Of a stretch of 64,000 nt of DNA, positions 45,545-54,477 are shown piece by piece. The stretch lies in contig NZ_JAHOOZ010000001.1 of the NCBI RefSeq assembly GCF_019075875.1, forward strand, positions 4,030,001 through 4,094,000. The letters are read 5' to 3'. The position numbers and the translations under genes were made by a program. Source of the DNA: Novosphingobium sp. G106 (GTDB taxonomy: Bacteria > Pseudomonadota > Alphaproteobacteria > Sphingomonadales > Sphingomonadaceae). The notes below the pieces were generated by a model. That model worked only from the letters and a program-made list of their open reading frames with translations. It ran no database searches and was not told where the DNA came from. Position 1 is the first letter of the stretch. Every line of letters begins with the position of its first letter.

Positions 45545-46852
45545 TCACGCGACCTTCTCGACCTTCTTCGCTTCCTTGGCTTGGCCGCCATCGGCAAGGG
45601 CCTGCACCGCCTTTGAGGCGGCGACCGTGCCGAGCTCGGTCAGCGCGAAGTGGTTCGCCTCGATCTCGGCGAGATCGTAGACGTAGTTCACCATCACGCC
45701 GTGCGATTGGCGCAGGCCGTTGGCCGACAAGTCCGCATTGGAGTGGATCGCCTCGAGCCGCGCACCGTTGCCGAGATGGAAGCGCGCCACCGAATCGGCC
45801 GGACCGCCGCGCTTGGAACGCGCCGTGGTGAGATAGCGCGCCGCATAGGAGCGCAGCTCGCGCGCCGGCGGCACCTTGGCCTCCTTGCCGATCTCGCCCG
45901 CGAGCCACTTGGCGAAGCCCGGCACCGGCGATAGCGTCGCGGTGCACTTGAGCTGTGGCAGTTCCTCCTTGAGCAGGCCGACGACGCGCTTGATCAGGTA
46001 GTTGCCGAAAGGAATGCCGCGCAGGCCGTCCTGGCAGTTCGAGATCGAGTAGAAGATCGCGTGGCTTGCTGCATGCGGATCGATCACCTTGCGCTTCTGC
46101 GCGGTGATCTGGCCGATGCCGCTGGGCAGTTCGTCGGTCAGCGCGACCTCGACGAAGATCAGCGGATCGTCGGCCATCTGCGGGTGGAAGAAGCCGTAGC
46201 AGCGGCGATCGATCGGCTGCACGCGGCGGCGCAGTTCGTCCCAACCGGCAATCTCGTGGACCGCCTCGTACTTGATGATCCGCTCGAGCAGCGCGGCCGG
46301 GGAATCCCAGGCGATGCGGCGCAGTTCGAGGAAGCCGGCGTTGAACCAGGCGGTGAAGGCGTCTTCGAGCTCGCGATCGAGCGCCTTGAGGCCCGGGGTC
46401 TGGTCTGGCGCGCTCAGCAGGTCCGAGCGCATCGCGATCAGCCGCTGCGTTCCCTGCGGCGCGAGGTTGAGCATGCCGATCAGCTTCTGGCTCGGCGAGG
46501 CGCTCGCCTCACTCAGCGCCTGAGCGGCGCTCTCGTCGCGCTTTTCCTGCCAGCGGGCGATCGCCTTGTCGATCGCCGCGGCGTCGCGCGGGTGCAGATC
46601 GTGGATCTGCGCGAGGAAAGCCTGGCGCGCCGGAAGGTCGCTGGCCTCGTAAAGGTCGAAGAAGGCCGAGGCCAGCGCCGGGCCCGACGCCTTGCCGCGC
46701 AGCGACAGCAGCGCACCCGCGAGATCGAGCAGCCCTTCGCTGGTGGCCGGGCGCGGGGCAATGCCGATCCGCGAGAGCAGCTTGCCGAGCCGCGAATTCA
46801 TCACGAGCTCCAGCGGATTGCGCCGTACCGGGCGCGATCTGGGCATATCCAT
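45545..46852 (-). CDS. Malonyl-CoA decarboxylase
   Basis: The 435-residue enzyme converts malonyl-CoA to acetyl-CoA. The conserved MCD segments are visible: LTDELPSGIGQI in the acyl domain and YSISNCQDGLRGIPFGNYLIKRVV, with SHGVMVNYVYDLAEIEANH near the end, where the catalytic Ser and His reside. The ATG at 46852 is chosen because AAGGATAAG lies upstream; the open frame upstream runs across the tRNA-Gly gene and is not real. It is monocistronic on the minus strand. Confidence 0.87.
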   Translation of the reverse strand: MDMPRSRPVRRNPLELVMNSRLGKLLSRIGIAPRPATSEGLLDLAGALLSLRGKASGPALASAFFDLYEASDLPARQAFLAQIHDLHPRDAAAIDKAIARWQEKRDESAAQALSEASASPSQKLIGMLNLAPQGTQRLIAMRSDLLSAPDQTPGLKALDRELEDAFTAWFNAGFLELRRIAWDSPAALLERIIKYEAVHEIAGWDELRRRVQPIDRRCYGFFHPQMADDPLIFVEVALTDELPSGIGQITAQKRKVIDPHAASHAIFYSISNCQDGLRGIPFGNYLIKRVVGLLKEELPQLKCTATLSPVPGFAKWLAGEIGKEAKVPPARELRSYAARYLTTARSKRGGPADSVARFHLGNGARLEAIHSNADLSANGLRQSHGVMVNYVYDLAEIEANHFALTELGTVAASKAVQALADGGQAKEAKKVEKVA

Positions 46853-47096
46853 GGCCTTATCCTTTTCCCCGCCACTTGGGCCAACAAACGCCGACCCGGA
46901 CGATTCGATCCTAAACAATATGGGTTTAGAATGAATGAGCCGACAGTGGTGTGACAAGGACTTATGGAAGCGACGAAGCGATTCAAGGCTGCGGCAACGG
47001 GCATGTCCGCCCAAGACAAGCCGCGCCGGTTCGGTTCGACGATTGACCACGACGGCGCGCTGGGGCATGGGAAGCCCCGCGCGAGACCTTCGCCGT

Positions 47097-47170
47097 GCGG
47101 GTATAGCATAGTGGTAATGCACTAGCCTTCCAAGCTAGCTAGAGGGGTTCGATTCCCCTTACCCGCTCCA
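47097..47170 (+). tRNA. tRNA-Gly (anticodon TCC)
   Basis: The 74-base gene includes an encoded CCA. The acceptor stem GCGGGTA pairs with TACCCGC. The anticodon loop CTTCCAA sits on a CTAGC/GCTAG stem, and the T arm has GGTTCGATTCC. It decodes GGA. Confidence 0.97.
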
Positions 47171-47207
47171 ACTCCCTCCGATCCTGAACCTGCGCAGAAG
47201 CAATGCG

Positions 47208-47543
47208 TTATGCCTCGCCGCGCCGTTCGGGACGGTCGCGCAGGGCCATCGGGCGAAGCCGCACGCCCAGGCTGATGACCAAGGGCCAGCACAGCGTATT
47301 GCCGAGATCGGCAAGCGTATCGGATACCCGCAGCCCATAGGAGAGATAGTCCATCGTCTCGTTGCCCAGCTCGGCCGCGGCCACTACCGCGAACGGCAGG
47401 AACGTGGCCAACGACCGCCGGCTGACGATGCGGACGAGCAGAAGGATCGCCAGCCCCGCATGGATGTGAAGGATCGCATCGGGCAGCCCGGTGCCATCCC
47501 CGATCCACAGTATCCAGGAATGATAGAGCTTGGGAAAATCCAT
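47208..47543 (-). CDS. Hypothetical small membrane protein
   Basis: The 111-residue protein has three hydrophobic segments (about residues 15-35, 40-60 and 75-95) and the acidic stretch AAELGNETMDYLSYG. The pattern LADLGNTLCWPL recalls VanZ-like proteins, but I do not assign it. The ATG at 47543 fits a start after a short spacer. It faces tRNA-Gly. The function is unknown. Confidence 0.55.
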   Translation of the reverse strand: MDFPKLYHSWILWIGDGTGLPDAILHIHAGLAILLLVRIVSRRSLATFLPFAVVAAAELGNETMDYLSYGLRVSDTLADLGNTLCWPLVISLGVRLRPMALRDRPERRGEA

Positions 47544-47620
47544 TCGGCCGTCATACTCGCAATGTCGGATCTCGCACGCCCCCAAGCGCCTGCGATTGCC
47601 GGGACCGCGAGCCGCCCCGC

Positions 47621-47648
47621 AAAAAAAATGGCGGCACGGGGCCGCCAT
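47621..47648 (-). terminator. Rho-independent terminator of the 79-aa protein gene
   Basis: ATGGCGGC and GCCGCCAT form an eight-base-pair stem around a five-base loop (ACGGG on the plus strand). On the minus strand it is followed by a run of eight T. It lies 24 bases after the stop of the small exported protein. Confidence 0.85.
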
Positions 47649-47671
47649 CTTCCCTATCCTGTTTCCGAAGC

Positions 47672-47911
47672 TTACTTGCTGTCGGAGCCGTCCGAAGCGA
47701 CGATGGCCACCGTGCCGGCGACGACAATGGCAGCGCCGATGCCCAGCGCCACGCCGGAACCGATCTTGTTCGCCTTCTTGACCGAAGTCACCGCTTTCAC
47801 CGGCGCCGCCTTGGCGATCGAGAGCGACGAAGCAGCGGGAGCCGCGGCCATCGCCGGCGTCGCGAGGAGAGCCGAAGCCGCAACGGCCGCGAATAAATTG
47901 CTGATATTCAT
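47672..47911 (-). CDS. Small exported protein with one C-terminal membrane segment, 79 aa
   Basis: It begins MNISNLFAAVAASALLATPAMA, a signal peptide, then an alanine-rich region and a glycine-rich hydrophobic stretch (IGSGVALGIGAAIVVAGTVAIV), ending DGSDSK. No domain is recognised. A strong terminator follows it, so it is probably expressed alone. The start is the ATG at 47911. Confidence 0.65.
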   Translation of the reverse strand: MNISNLFAAVAASALLATPAMAAAPAASSLSIAKAAPVKAVTSVKKANKIGSGVALGIGAAIVVAGTVAIVASDGSDSK

Positions 47912-48008
47912 TATTTTATTAGCCCCCTGAAACATTCGCGCAGACAGCTATCATCGGCAGCATGACGTCACAAGCGATGTCGTAACCGAATTGGCGGCAA
48001 TCGACGCA

Positions 48009-48803
48009 TCACGCGGCGACCGCCGCAGCAAGCCCTCGCTCCTGCACGATCCAGCGGCGATCGCCCTCGAAACCCATTGCACTGAGCACGCCGCTGCGGA
48101 AGGCGCCCGTGTCGAGAGCGATGCGATGCGGCAGCTCGACCACCTCGTCGAAGATCGTGTGGCCGTGGACCACGACCTTGGCGAAGGGTGGCTCCGCGCC
48201 GAGAAACTCCTCGCGGATCCAGCGCAGGTCGCTCGGCCGCTGCTCGTCGAGCGCCACACCCGGCCGAATCCCGGCGTGGACGAAGACGTAATCGCCAGCG
48301 ACGATCTGGTCTTCGAACGACTCGAGAAACTGGCGGTGCGCCGCCGGTACCGCCGCCTCCACCAGGCGTGCCAGTTCGTCGTAGTCAGCGGCGGCGTAGG
48401 TCTCTTGCACGATGCCGTAGCTGAGGATCGTCTCGATCCCGCCGATCCGGGTCAGGAAGCGGAGCCCCTTGGCGTCGCCCTGAAGCGCCGACAGGAAGAC
48501 TTCCTCGTGATTGCCGAGCAGGAAGCGGGTGCCGGGTCGCTCATCGCGCAGCGCGATGAGACGATCGACGACTTTCGCAGAATCGGGTCCGCGATCGACG
48601 AGATCGCCGAGGAAGATCAGTTCGCCGGGAGAACCGCCCCGCGCACTATCGTCGGCGTCGATGCGCGCCAGCAATCGCTCGAGCAGGTCGAAACGGCCGT
48701 GAATATCGCCGATTGCATAGATGCGGCGTCCCTCCGGCACGCACGGCACAGCGGCAGTCGCATCGCTCCGCTTGCGACCGAGAGAGAGAAGTTTCCTGAT
48801 CAT
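48009..48803 (-). CDS. Calcineurin-like metallophosphoesterase (PrpA/serine-threonine phosphatase type)
   Basis: The 264-residue enzyme carries the two-metal phosphatase motifs in order: GDIHGRFDLL (about 30-39), GDLVDRGPDS, GNHEE and, later, VVHGHT. The group includes bacterial protein phosphatases and ApaH-like enzymes; the substrate cannot be told. The ATG at 48803 is preferred to upstream frame extension, which runs into the divergent peptidase gene. It is 24 bases from that gene's start. Confidence 0.88.
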   Translation of the reverse strand: MIRKLLSLGRKRSDATAAVPCVPEGRRIYAIGDIHGRFDLLERLLARIDADDSARGGSPGELIFLGDLVDRGPDSAKVVDRLIALRDERPGTRFLLGNHEEVFLSALQGDAKGLRFLTRIGGIETILSYGIVQETYAAADYDELARLVEAAVPAAHRQFLESFEDQIVAGDYVFVHAGIRPGVALDEQRPSDLRWIREEFLGAEPPFAKVVVHGHTIFDEVVELPHRIALDTGAFRSGVLSAMGFEGDRRWIVQERGLAAAVAA

Positions 48804-48827
48804 GACAAGGCCGTTAGGGCAGCGGGG

Positions 48828-49892
48828 ATGAACATGGAATATCCGAAACGGGCGGCTGCCATTGCGGGAGCACGGATCGGGCGATTGGCCTGCGCGCTTC
48901 TTGCGATCGGCCTGCTGGGAAGCGCGCCGGCATCCGCCGCTGCGGCCGACAATCCGTTCGAAGCGATCCGCGAAACCGACGCCACGCTGGCACGGATCGG
49001 CTTCCGCCTGGCGACGGCCAACGCGTCGCTCTGCGACCGGCTGGAGCCGGGCCTGGGGCTCGTGCTCCACACCCCAAGCCAATATGCGCGCGGTGCGCGC
49101 GCCGAAGCTGTCCGGCACTTTGGCTTCGACGGGCCGGTCGGCGTGGAAGCGGTAATCGCCGGGTCACCAGCAGAGCGCGCCGGCCTTCATGCCGACGACA
49201 GCCTGAGCGCTGTCGGCGCGGCGCGGTTCGTCACCACCGATCCCCAGGCAGAGGCCAGCACGGCGGCGCTGATCGACGTCACCGCAGGAATAGCCGCGCT
49301 GCCGCCGGATGCACCGCTGACCGTCGAAGGGCGCCGCGCAGGTGCGCCCTTGGCGATCACGGTCCACCCCGTGCCCGCTTGCCACTCGCGCTTCGAAGTG
49401 GCCATTTCAGCGGGTTTCGACGCCCAGGCCGACGGCGACCTCGTCCAGATCAGCAGCCGGTTTCTCGAGACCTATCCCGAGGATCAGGTCGCCGCGGTCG
49501 TGGCCCACGAACTGTCGCACAACATCCTGCGGCACCGCGAGCGCCTGGAAGCGATAGGCGTGTCCTTCGGCATGCTCTCGGGCTTAGGGCGCAACGTACG
49601 CTATTTCCGTGAGACCGAACTGCAGGCGGACATCCTCTCGATCGCGCTGCTGGCGAACGCCGGTTACAATCCGCAGGCGGCCGTGCGCTTCTGGCGCGAC
49701 TTCGGCCCCAAGCGTGCCGGCGGCATCCTGCGCAGCCGGTCGCACCCCGCCTGGCGGGATCGCATCACGACGATCGAGAATGCGATCGCAGCACTCGGAC
49801 CGGAACGGCCGGCGCGGCCAGCTATCCTCGGCGATCGGAACAGTCCGCTGAAAGGGGAATGGGAAGCGTTGATCGCGAGGCACGCAGACTAG
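48828..49892 (+). CDS. M48-family metallopeptidase with signal peptide and PDZ-like region
   Basis: The 354-residue protein has an N-terminal signal (ending APASA), a central PDZ-like stretch (VGVEAVIAGSPAERAGLHADDSLSAVG, about 100-127), and the zinc-protease motif HELSH at about 227-231, followed by ETELQADILS with the third ligand. It is similar in plan to periplasmic BepA/M48 proteases that work on envelope proteins. The ATG at 48828 lies in a divergent arrangement with the phosphatase. Its last four bases overlap the stop of a hypothetical gene. Confidence 0.85.
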   Translation: MNMEYPKRAAAIAGARIGRLACALLAIGLLGSAPASAAAADNPFEAIRETDATLARIGFRLATANASLCDRLEPGLGLVLHTPSQYARGARAEAVRHFGFDGPVGVEAVIAGSPAERAGLHADDSLSAVGAARFVTTDPQAEASTAALIDVTAGIAALPPDAPLTVEGRRAGAPLAITVHPVPACHSRFEVAISAGFDAQADGDLVQISSRFLETYPEDQVAAVVAHELSHNILRHRERLEAIGVSFGMLSGLGRNVRYFRETELQADILSIALLANAGYNPQAAVRFWRDFGPKRAGGILRSRSHPAWRDRITTIENAIAALGPERPARPAILGDRNSPLKGEWEALIARHAD

Positions 49893-50263
49893 CGGCGATC
49901 GCGCTCCTTCTTCTCCACATCGACGAACGGCGACCGGGCGTTGGCCTGCGGATCGTAGTCTTCATCGATCCGGTTATGCATTCTCGACTGGATGCGGTTT
50001 TCGATGCGAGTGGAGATGCGTTTCATCGGATGGACGTCGGACGCGACATCCTCGCGCACCTGCCGCTGACCCGCACGGCCGACGGCGGATCGGGTAACGA
50101 TGCCAGGCGAAGGCGCCTCCTGCTCAGCGGGCCTCTGCGACAATTCCTGCTGCGGCTCTTGCTGCTGAGGCTCATCATCGCGATTCTGCCCCGCTTGTGT
50201 CTGTGCAAACGCGGGCGTCACCGCAGCCAAGCCCAACAGGCCGAAGAGAAAACGCAGCGGCAT
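49889..50263 (-). CDS. Hypothetical secreted protein, end of the EPS operon
   Basis: The 124-residue product starts MPLRFLFGLLGLAAVTPAFAQ, a signal peptide, then a glutamine-rich region (EPQQQEPQQELSQRP), and a basic end (RISTRIENRIQSRMHNRIDE). No domain is recognised. It follows the TPR-like gene with a TGATG overlap, so the two are coupled. The last four bases overlap the stop of the M48 gene. Confidence 0.6.
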   Translation of the reverse strand: MPLRFLFGLLGLAAVTPAFAQTQAGQNRDDEPQQQEPQQELSQRPAEQEAPSPGIVTRSAVGRAGQRQVREDVASDVHPMKRISTRIENRIQSRMHNRIDEDYDPQANARSPFVDVEKKERDRR

Positions 50264-51546
50264 CACGGCGCCGGAGCCAGCTGTACGCGATCGAGCTGGC
50301 CGTTCATGCCCGTTACCGCATCGGATGCGCGCGCGACGAACTCGAGAACCTGCACCGGGCATCCCGCGGGCACGCTCATGTCTCCGGCAAAGTTACCGCC
50401 CGACTGCGCGGAATTGGGCATCGGTACCCGCGCCAGCTCACGCCCATCCGACCGGCATAGCAGCCTCCAGTAGGGCAGCGACACGGAAGCCTGTTCGATC
50501 CCGCTGCTATGCCCGCTGAGGCGGTAAGTGCCGGGCGGGAGCATCTGCACCTGCTGAAGCATGGGACCGCCCGTGCTTGCGGGTGCAGCGAAGTCGAAGA
50601 AACCATCACGCTCGCCACGCTGGATCGAGGTGCTCACCCCTCCATCGTTGACCGGCACCCAGTCGAACGGAGTCGGCCTGTCGCCGGCTCCGCCGAAGCG
50701 GGGATCGCGTGACCGGTGCTGGTCGGCGTCGCGGTGTATCGCCGCGTAGTGGCGCCACGCCTCGTCCGGTAGACCGTCGACCAGTAGTGCATTGATGGCG
50801 ACGGCATGGGCGTTCACGGGAACCGGCACGCCAGCCCGACCAAGTTCGAGAAAGAGCGCCGAAGTCGTCCGCGCGTCGGGCGGATTGGCCGTGACATAGC
50901 TGACGAAGGAATCGGCCCAGAGCGGCTTGCGGGCCAGCGTCTCTATCAGCGGACCGCGCACCTCGGCGTCGGCACTGGCGGAGGTGAGGATCGGGAAAAG
51001 CAGATCCCAGCTCTGCCCTTTGGCGCGCAGCGCGATGTCGTAGTGATGCAGCGCGCCGCGGATGTCACCGCGCGAGACGGCTGCCTCGATATTCCAGAGC
51101 TGAGTCTGAAGATCGCGGCGCGACAATCTTTCCGAATAGGCGAAGATGCGGCGTGCGCCTGCAACATCATTGCGAAACTGAGCGTCGATGCCCAGCGTCG
51201 AGACCGCGACGACAGCGGTCGGATCCCGCCGCAGCGCCTGACGTGCGAGCGCATCGGCGCGCTGTCGGTCGGCCGAAGTTGCCTGCGGGCCGGTGAGCGA
51301 AGCGGCGAAAGCGGCAGTGATCCGTCCGTCCCATGGCGCGATGCGGTGGGCCGCAGCCGCGTTGCTCTTCACCAGAACCTGCGCGAGCGTATGTGCGACG
51401 CTGAAGTAGCTGGCCACGACTGCCGCCGCCACCAGTCCCCCCCGGATCGCCCATTCGCGAGGAGCGCGGCGCGGAAGGAAACTGCGGCGCGGCACGGCTG
51501 GCTCAGCCCCTGCCCTTGGCCTCGTCGCGGCCGTAGCCGTAACCAT
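50263..51546 (-). CDS. EPS-operon membrane protein with TPR-like region (function unknown)
   Basis: The 427-residue protein has one N-terminal membrane segment (GLVAAAVVASYFSVAHTLAQV), then a helical-repeat-like region (about residues 80-270, for example DALARQALRRDPTAVVAVSTLGI and FAYSERLSRRDLQTQLWNIEAAVSRGD) that recalls TPRs, then a C-terminal beta-rich domain. Its ATG lies 44 bases inside the end of the Wzc-type gene, in a different frame. The gene arrangement ties it to exopolysaccharide production, but I recognise no enzyme. Confidence 0.65.
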   Translation of the reverse strand: MVTATAATRPRAGAEPAVPRRSFLPRRAPREWAIRGGLVAAAVVASYFSVAHTLAQVLVKSNAAAAHRIAPWDGRITAAFAASLTGPQATSADRQRADALARQALRRDPTAVVAVSTLGIDAQFRNDVAGARRIFAYSERLSRRDLQTQLWNIEAAVSRGDIRGALHHYDIALRAKGQSWDLLFPILTSASADAEVRGPLIETLARKPLWADSFVSYVTANPPDARTTSALFLELGRAGVPVPVNAHAVAINALLVDGLPDEAWRHYAAIHRDADQHRSRDPRFGGAGDRPTPFDWVPVNDGGVSTSIQRGERDGFFDFAAPASTGGPMLQQVQMLPPGTYRLSGHSSGIEQASVSLPYWRLLCRSDGRELARVPMPNSAQSGGNFAGDMSVPAGCPVQVLEFVARASDAVTGMNGQLDRVQLAPAP

Positions 51547-53710
51547 AGTTGTAACCGTAGCCGTAGTGGGCCTTGCGGGCTTCGAACTTGGTCAGGACGC
51601 CGCCGAATATGCGGGCATTGGCGCTGGCAAGACGTCCCAGCGCGGTCCGGACCAAGCTCGACCGAATGCCGTGGGATTCGACTGCGTAGATCACGCCCTC
51701 GACACGGCTGGCGATCAGCGGCGCATCGGCGAGGCCCATGACCGGAGGCGAATCGATCACGACGTGATCGTAGTCCTCGAGCAGGCGCTCGATCAGCAGC
51801 GACAGCCGTTCGCCGGTGAGCAGCTCGGCGGCGTTCGGGGGAATCGGACCCGCCGACATCGCCACGAAACCCAGGTCGCTCATCTGGAAGGTCAGCGGCG
51901 CAATGTCGTCCTGCCCGGCCAGGAAGTTGCTGAGACCTTGGTCATGGTCGACGCCGCCGAGGTGATGCACCGAGGGCGAGCGCATGTCGCCATCGACCAG
52001 GATCACCTTGCGGTGCGCACGCGCCAGAGTGGTGGCAAGCGCCAGGGCGGTGGTCGACTTGCCTTCCGACGGACGAGTCGAAGTGACCGCGAACGAACGC
52101 GGCACGCCGTGTTCTGTCGTGAAGCCAAGGTTGGTCTGGATCGCGAGGTACGCATCGAACAGATCGGACTTGCGATCGAGCAAGGCCTCGCGCGGGGTGC
52201 CCGTATTCACCTTGGGCACCGAACCGAGCAGCGGCAGGCCAAGCCGCCGTTCGACTTCGGCCGGGTCCGCGATCGCTTCGTCGATCTGTTCGAGCGCGAA
52301 GGCGAGAAGGCCGCCGAGGCCCACACCGACGAGCAGGGAAATCAGCAGGTTCAGGAAGAGGCGCGGGCTCGAAGGCTTCTGCGGGATATCGGCCGCATCG
52401 ACCACCGAGATGTTGTTCACCCCGACACCACCAGCGACCCCGATCTCCTTGAAGCGTTGGAGCAGCCCGTCATACAGCGCGCGGTTGGTATCCACTTCCT
52501 GCTGGAAGATGTTGTACTGGATGCTGCGGCGGCGGAGATCGAGGTAGTTCTGCTTGAGTTCGTCGACCTTGGCCTTCAGCGCGCGCTCGCGCTCGATCGC
52601 CCCGCGATAGTCGGCCTGGAGCGAGCCCGATACGCGGCCTTCTTCTCGCGCGATCGAACGATCGAGCTGGTCGATCTGCGACTGAATGGCTTTCGCCGCC
52701 GGATAGCCTGGCTCGAACTGGACCATCAGCCGCTGATATTCCGCCGAAAGTTCGGCCCGGCGCTGGCGCAGGTTGTTGATTGCCAGATTGCGCAGCGCCT
52801 CGGCCGAGGCGCCGCCGCCGCCCTGTTCGGAACGCGATTGCGCTTCGATGCGAGCCGCCGTGGCTTCGCTGAGCGACGCGTTGAGCGTGGCGAGATTGTC
52901 TGCGACGATCGATCGTTCCGACGTGGTCGAACCGTTGTTCGACTGTGCCGGCAGATTGATGATCTGCTGCTGCGAAGCATAGGTGACCAGCTGCCGCTGC
53001 GATTCATCGAGCCGCTCCTTCTGCAGAGCGAGCTGGCGTTCGAGCAGGTTGCGGCCATAGGAGGTGGCCTGGACCTTGCGTTCGAGATTCGTCTGGATGA
53101 AATTCTCGGCCCAGGCATTCGCGACGCGCGCCGAAAAGGCGGGATCGGGGCTGGTGAAGCCGACAGTCACGAGGCGGGACAGACGCGTCGGATCGACCGA
53201 GATGTACTTCAGCAGAATCTCGCCAGCAACACGCTGACGTTCGGCTCTGCCCGACGACGGGTAGTGCCCGTTCTCGAACTGGAACGCCGGCGAGTCATCC
53301 GAATTGCCGAAGCGCTCGTAGAAAGCCGGATCGTCGACGAGGCGCAACTGGATGGCCACCCGCTCGGAAAGGGTGCGCGAACGCAGCAAACCGTACTGCG
53401 TCTGATAGAATTCCTGATCGGCAATGCTGGTCTCGCGATCCACGCCCTGGAAATCGGTGACCTTGCTCGCTTCCCGCGAGATTTCGACCGTCGTCGTCGC
53501 GGTATATTTGGGCGTCATCAGCAGCGTGACGATAAGCCCCAGGAGAACGACGCCCACGATCGCCCCGATGATGACGTAACGCCAGCGCAGCGCGATCCGC
53601 AGGTACTGGCGGATCATCGGCAGGCGTTCGGGCTCCGTGTCACGCAGGTTGGCGAGCGGAGCCAGGTTGGCCGGGACGCCCAGCGGGCCGGGATTATGCG
53701 CATTCATCAT
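51503..53710 (-). CDS. Wzc/ExoP-type polysaccharide co-polymerase with tyrosine kinase domain
   Basis: The 735-residue protein controls chain length and export of a surface polysaccharide. Two membrane segments (about 43-65 and 435-455) flank a long periplasmic coiled-coil region. The cytoplasmic BY-kinase domain has Walker A TRPSEGKSTTAL (about 545-556), Walker A' VILVDGDMRSP and Walker B VVIDSPPVMG. A tyrosine-rich tail (YGYGYNYGYGYG) is the autophosphorylation cluster. The last 44 bases overlap the next gene. It lies seven bases downstream of the Wza-type gene. Confidence 0.92.
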   Translation of the reverse strand: MMNAHNPGPLGVPANLAPLANLRDTEPERLPMIRQYLRIALRWRYVIIGAIVGVVLLGLIVTLLMTPKYTATTTVEISREASKVTDFQGVDRETSIADQEFYQTQYGLLRSRTLSERVAIQLRLVDDPAFYERFGNSDDSPAFQFENGHYPSSGRAERQRVAGEILLKYISVDPTRLSRLVTVGFTSPDPAFSARVANAWAENFIQTNLERKVQATSYGRNLLERQLALQKERLDESQRQLVTYASQQQIINLPAQSNNGSTTSERSIVADNLATLNASLSEATAARIEAQSRSEQGGGGASAEALRNLAINNLRQRRAELSAEYQRLMVQFEPGYPAAKAIQSQIDQLDRSIAREEGRVSGSLQADYRGAIERERALKAKVDELKQNYLDLRRRSIQYNIFQQEVDTNRALYDGLLQRFKEIGVAGGVGVNNISVVDAADIPQKPSSPRLFLNLLISLLVGVGLGGLLAFALEQIDEAIADPAEVERRLGLPLLGSVPKVNTGTPREALLDRKSDLFDAYLAIQTNLGFTTEHGVPRSFAVTSTRPSEGKSTTALALATTLARAHRKVILVDGDMRSPSVHHLGGVDHDQGLSNFLAGQDDIAPLTFQMSDLGFVAMSAGPIPPNAAELLTGERLSLLIERLLEDYDHVVIDSPPVMGLADAPLIASRVEGVIYAVESHGIRSSLVRTALGRLASANARIFGGVLTKFEARKAHYGYGYNYGYGYGRDEAKGRG

Positions 53711-53717
53711 GATAACA

Positions 53718-54428
53718 CTACTGCACGACTGCGATCAGGGGTGCCGCAAGGAGCGGTGCCAGCGAGACGAAGTCCTTGAACAGGCGGCGCTGAGGCGAAT
53801 CACCGACGACGATCACGTCATTGGCGTAGATCGGGGGATCATCGTAGGCGCCACGCCGAATGGCGGCCATGTTGTAGAGACCTGCCATCTTGCGCCCTTC
53901 GACAGTGCGCAGGATGACCACGTCGTCCTGCCGCGCGAATTCGGACATGCCCTTGGCCGAGGCGATCGCCCGCATCAGCGTCATCTGGTTGGTCACGGGA
54001 TAGAGGCCCGGCTCGACCACCTGGCCGTCGACGGTCACGACCTGGCTGACCGAGCTCTTGATATTGATGGTGACTTCCGGATTGCGCACGTAACGCCCCC
54101 GGAGCGCCTGCTCGATGCTCCTGGACAGTTCTTCGGCGGTTTTGCCCCTTGCGTCGAGCGAACCCACGAGCGGCATAGCGATCCGCCCGCCGGCATCCAC
54201 CTGCAGTTCGCGGCTGAGATCGGGAACGTTGAAGACATCGACCTGGATCGTATCCAGCGGTCCGATCAGCGCCGGTCTGTCCGCCGCCGTGAGATCGGCG
54301 CGATTGGGGGCAGGAAGGCTAGACGAGTCCTGAACCACGGTAAGCCGGTCGGTCGAAACGAGGGGCTCACGACCAGCGCACCCGCTGAGAGTGCATGCCA
54401 GCAACAATAGGGTCGAAAATCTACGCAT
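53718..54428 (-). CDS. Polysaccharide export lipoprotein (Wza/GumB-like)
   Basis: The 236-residue outer-membrane protein forms the exit channel for the polymer. It starts with a lipoprotein signal (LACTLSGC). A SLBB-like region follows, including DTIQVDVFNVPDLSREL and VTIDGQVVEPGLYPV-type residues, typical of Poly_export proteins. It is shorter than Wza and like GumB. It lies between the ligase-like gene and Wzc in one operon. Confidence 0.9.
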   Translation of the reverse strand: MRRFSTLLLLACTLSGCAGREPLVSTDRLTVVQDSSSLPAPNRADLTAADRPALIGPLDTIQVDVFNVPDLSRELQVDAGGRIAMPLVGSLDARGKTAEELSRSIEQALRGRYVRNPEVTINIKSSVSQVVTVDGQVVEPGLYPVTNQMTLMRAIASAKGMSEFARQDDVVILRTVEGRKMAGLYNMAAIRRGAYDDPPIYANDVIVVGDSPQRRLFKDFVSLAPLLAAPLIAVVQ

Positions 54429-54477
54429 CAGTTTGATTGGCTTCTAAGGTTACAGGCTGCGCGGCGGCTCATAGATG

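Noticed and set aside
46853..47122. Upstream extension of the malonyl-CoA decarboxylase frame
   Set aside because: It would run through the tRNA-Gly gene, and the ATG at 46852 has a ribosome binding site.
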